From assembly GCA_024226735.1 (NCBI GenBank), contig JAAELL010000233.1:1-34092 (forward strand): a stretch of 34,092 nucleotides of DNA, in the 5' to 3' direction. Positions 34,004 to 34,092 of the stretch are shown piece after piece. Both the position numbers and the translations under genes were made by a program. The notes beneath the pieces were generated by a model. It searched no databases. It saw only the letters and a program-made list of their open reading frames with translations, and was not told the DNA's origin. Position 1 is the stretch's first letter; every line of letters begins with the position of its first letter. The stretch comes from a bacterium (lineage in GTDB: Bacteria > Planctomycetota > UBA1135 > GCA-002686595).

Positions 34004-34092
34004 TTCCCGTGTGAATGGGAAGCAGGAACAGGGGAGGCGGCGTACGACCGGCGGCAAGAACGGCACGACGCTGGCGAACGAAATCTTCCACG
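34004..34092 (+). repeat. Direct repeat copy 2, cut by the window edge
   Basis: Second copy of the 33590-33678 repeat. The match is still perfect at the last base, so the repeat unit is longer than seen here. Confidence 0.95.

Larger units (their letters stand above)
33321..34092. other. Non-coding, repeat-rich end of the window
   Basis: All six frames give Arg/Ala/Pro-rich sequences without domains, start signals or known families. Instead the stretch is made of a near-perfect long hairpin, an inverted 42-bp repeat, a 13-bp inverted repeat (33572-33584 with 33725-33737) and a direct repeat that reaches the window edge. No gene is supported here. Confidence 0.6.

Overview
This window is high-GC DNA that most resembles a member of the Planctomycetota. 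I infer this from protein families, not from a marker-gene phylogeny. The clues are: several secreted beta-propeller, FG-GAP or LamG-like proteins that share one C-terminal module (GETWNFQ-x-W[YF]RD ... SNFTDG); a fragment of the TIGR02999-type ECF sigma family that is expanded in Planctomycetes; a DUF1080-like remnant; a large DUF4388/PEGA/propeller membrane protein; and a carboxypeptidase-regulatory-like membrane protein. Start codons often lack a clear Shine-Dalgarno sequence.

Layout. Positions 159-2150 (-) hold a PilX-like pilin-fold protein. Positions 2475-3263 hold a truncated thioredoxin-like gene running head-on into a truncated ECF sigma gene. Positions 3484-11092 (+) hold two large secreted proteins and a membrane-anchored protein with carboxypeptidase-regulatory-like domains. 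Between them lie fragments of a decayed RND efflux operon (adaptor and NodT-type outer-membrane factor) and a 21-codon remnant of the shared C-terminal module. Positions 11093-11979 are mostly decayed or non-coding, with a DUF1080-like tail. A tRNA-His (GTG) follows at 11980-12057 (-). Positions 12114-14653 hold a coiled-coil protein (-) and a tight + strand operon: zinc-ribbon membrane protein, ThiF/MoeB-type E1-like adenylyltransferase, MobA/MocA-type nucleotidyltransferase. Positions 14723-18660 (+) hold the DUF4388/PEGA protein and a lipoprotein. Positions 18773-21417 (-) hold a translationally coupled pair of secreted proteins that both carry the shared module. Positions 21610-23544 (-) hold asnS and a membrane coiled-coil protein. 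Position 23619 onward (+) is an NhaC-family antiporter with an extra N-terminal domain. An intergenic region with a 16-bp tandem array and strong inverted repeats separates it from the convergent xylAB operon (-). A PqqB-like metallo-beta-lactamase lipoprotein, an unknown protein, a membrane protein that starts inside a 9-bp tandem repeat, and a frameshifted Kelch-type secreted protein follow. The last 770 bases are non-coding and built of direct and inverted repeats.

How it works together. The readable metabolic units are xylose to xylulose-5-phosphate (xylA, xylB), Asn-tRNA charging (asnS), and a possible molybdopterin or sulfur-carrier unit (ThiF/MoeB-like plus MobA/MocA-like). The most interesting theme is the exported-protein family: five genes with unrelated N-terminal architectures end in the same module of about 140 residues with two conserved cysteines, and a sixth copy survives as a fragment. 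The module looks like a dedicated cell-surface sorting or anchoring domain. A second theme is broken genes: at five places, gene ends are joined abruptly to unrelated sequence or shifted in frame. This is either strong local gene decay or assembly error, and read mapping should decide.
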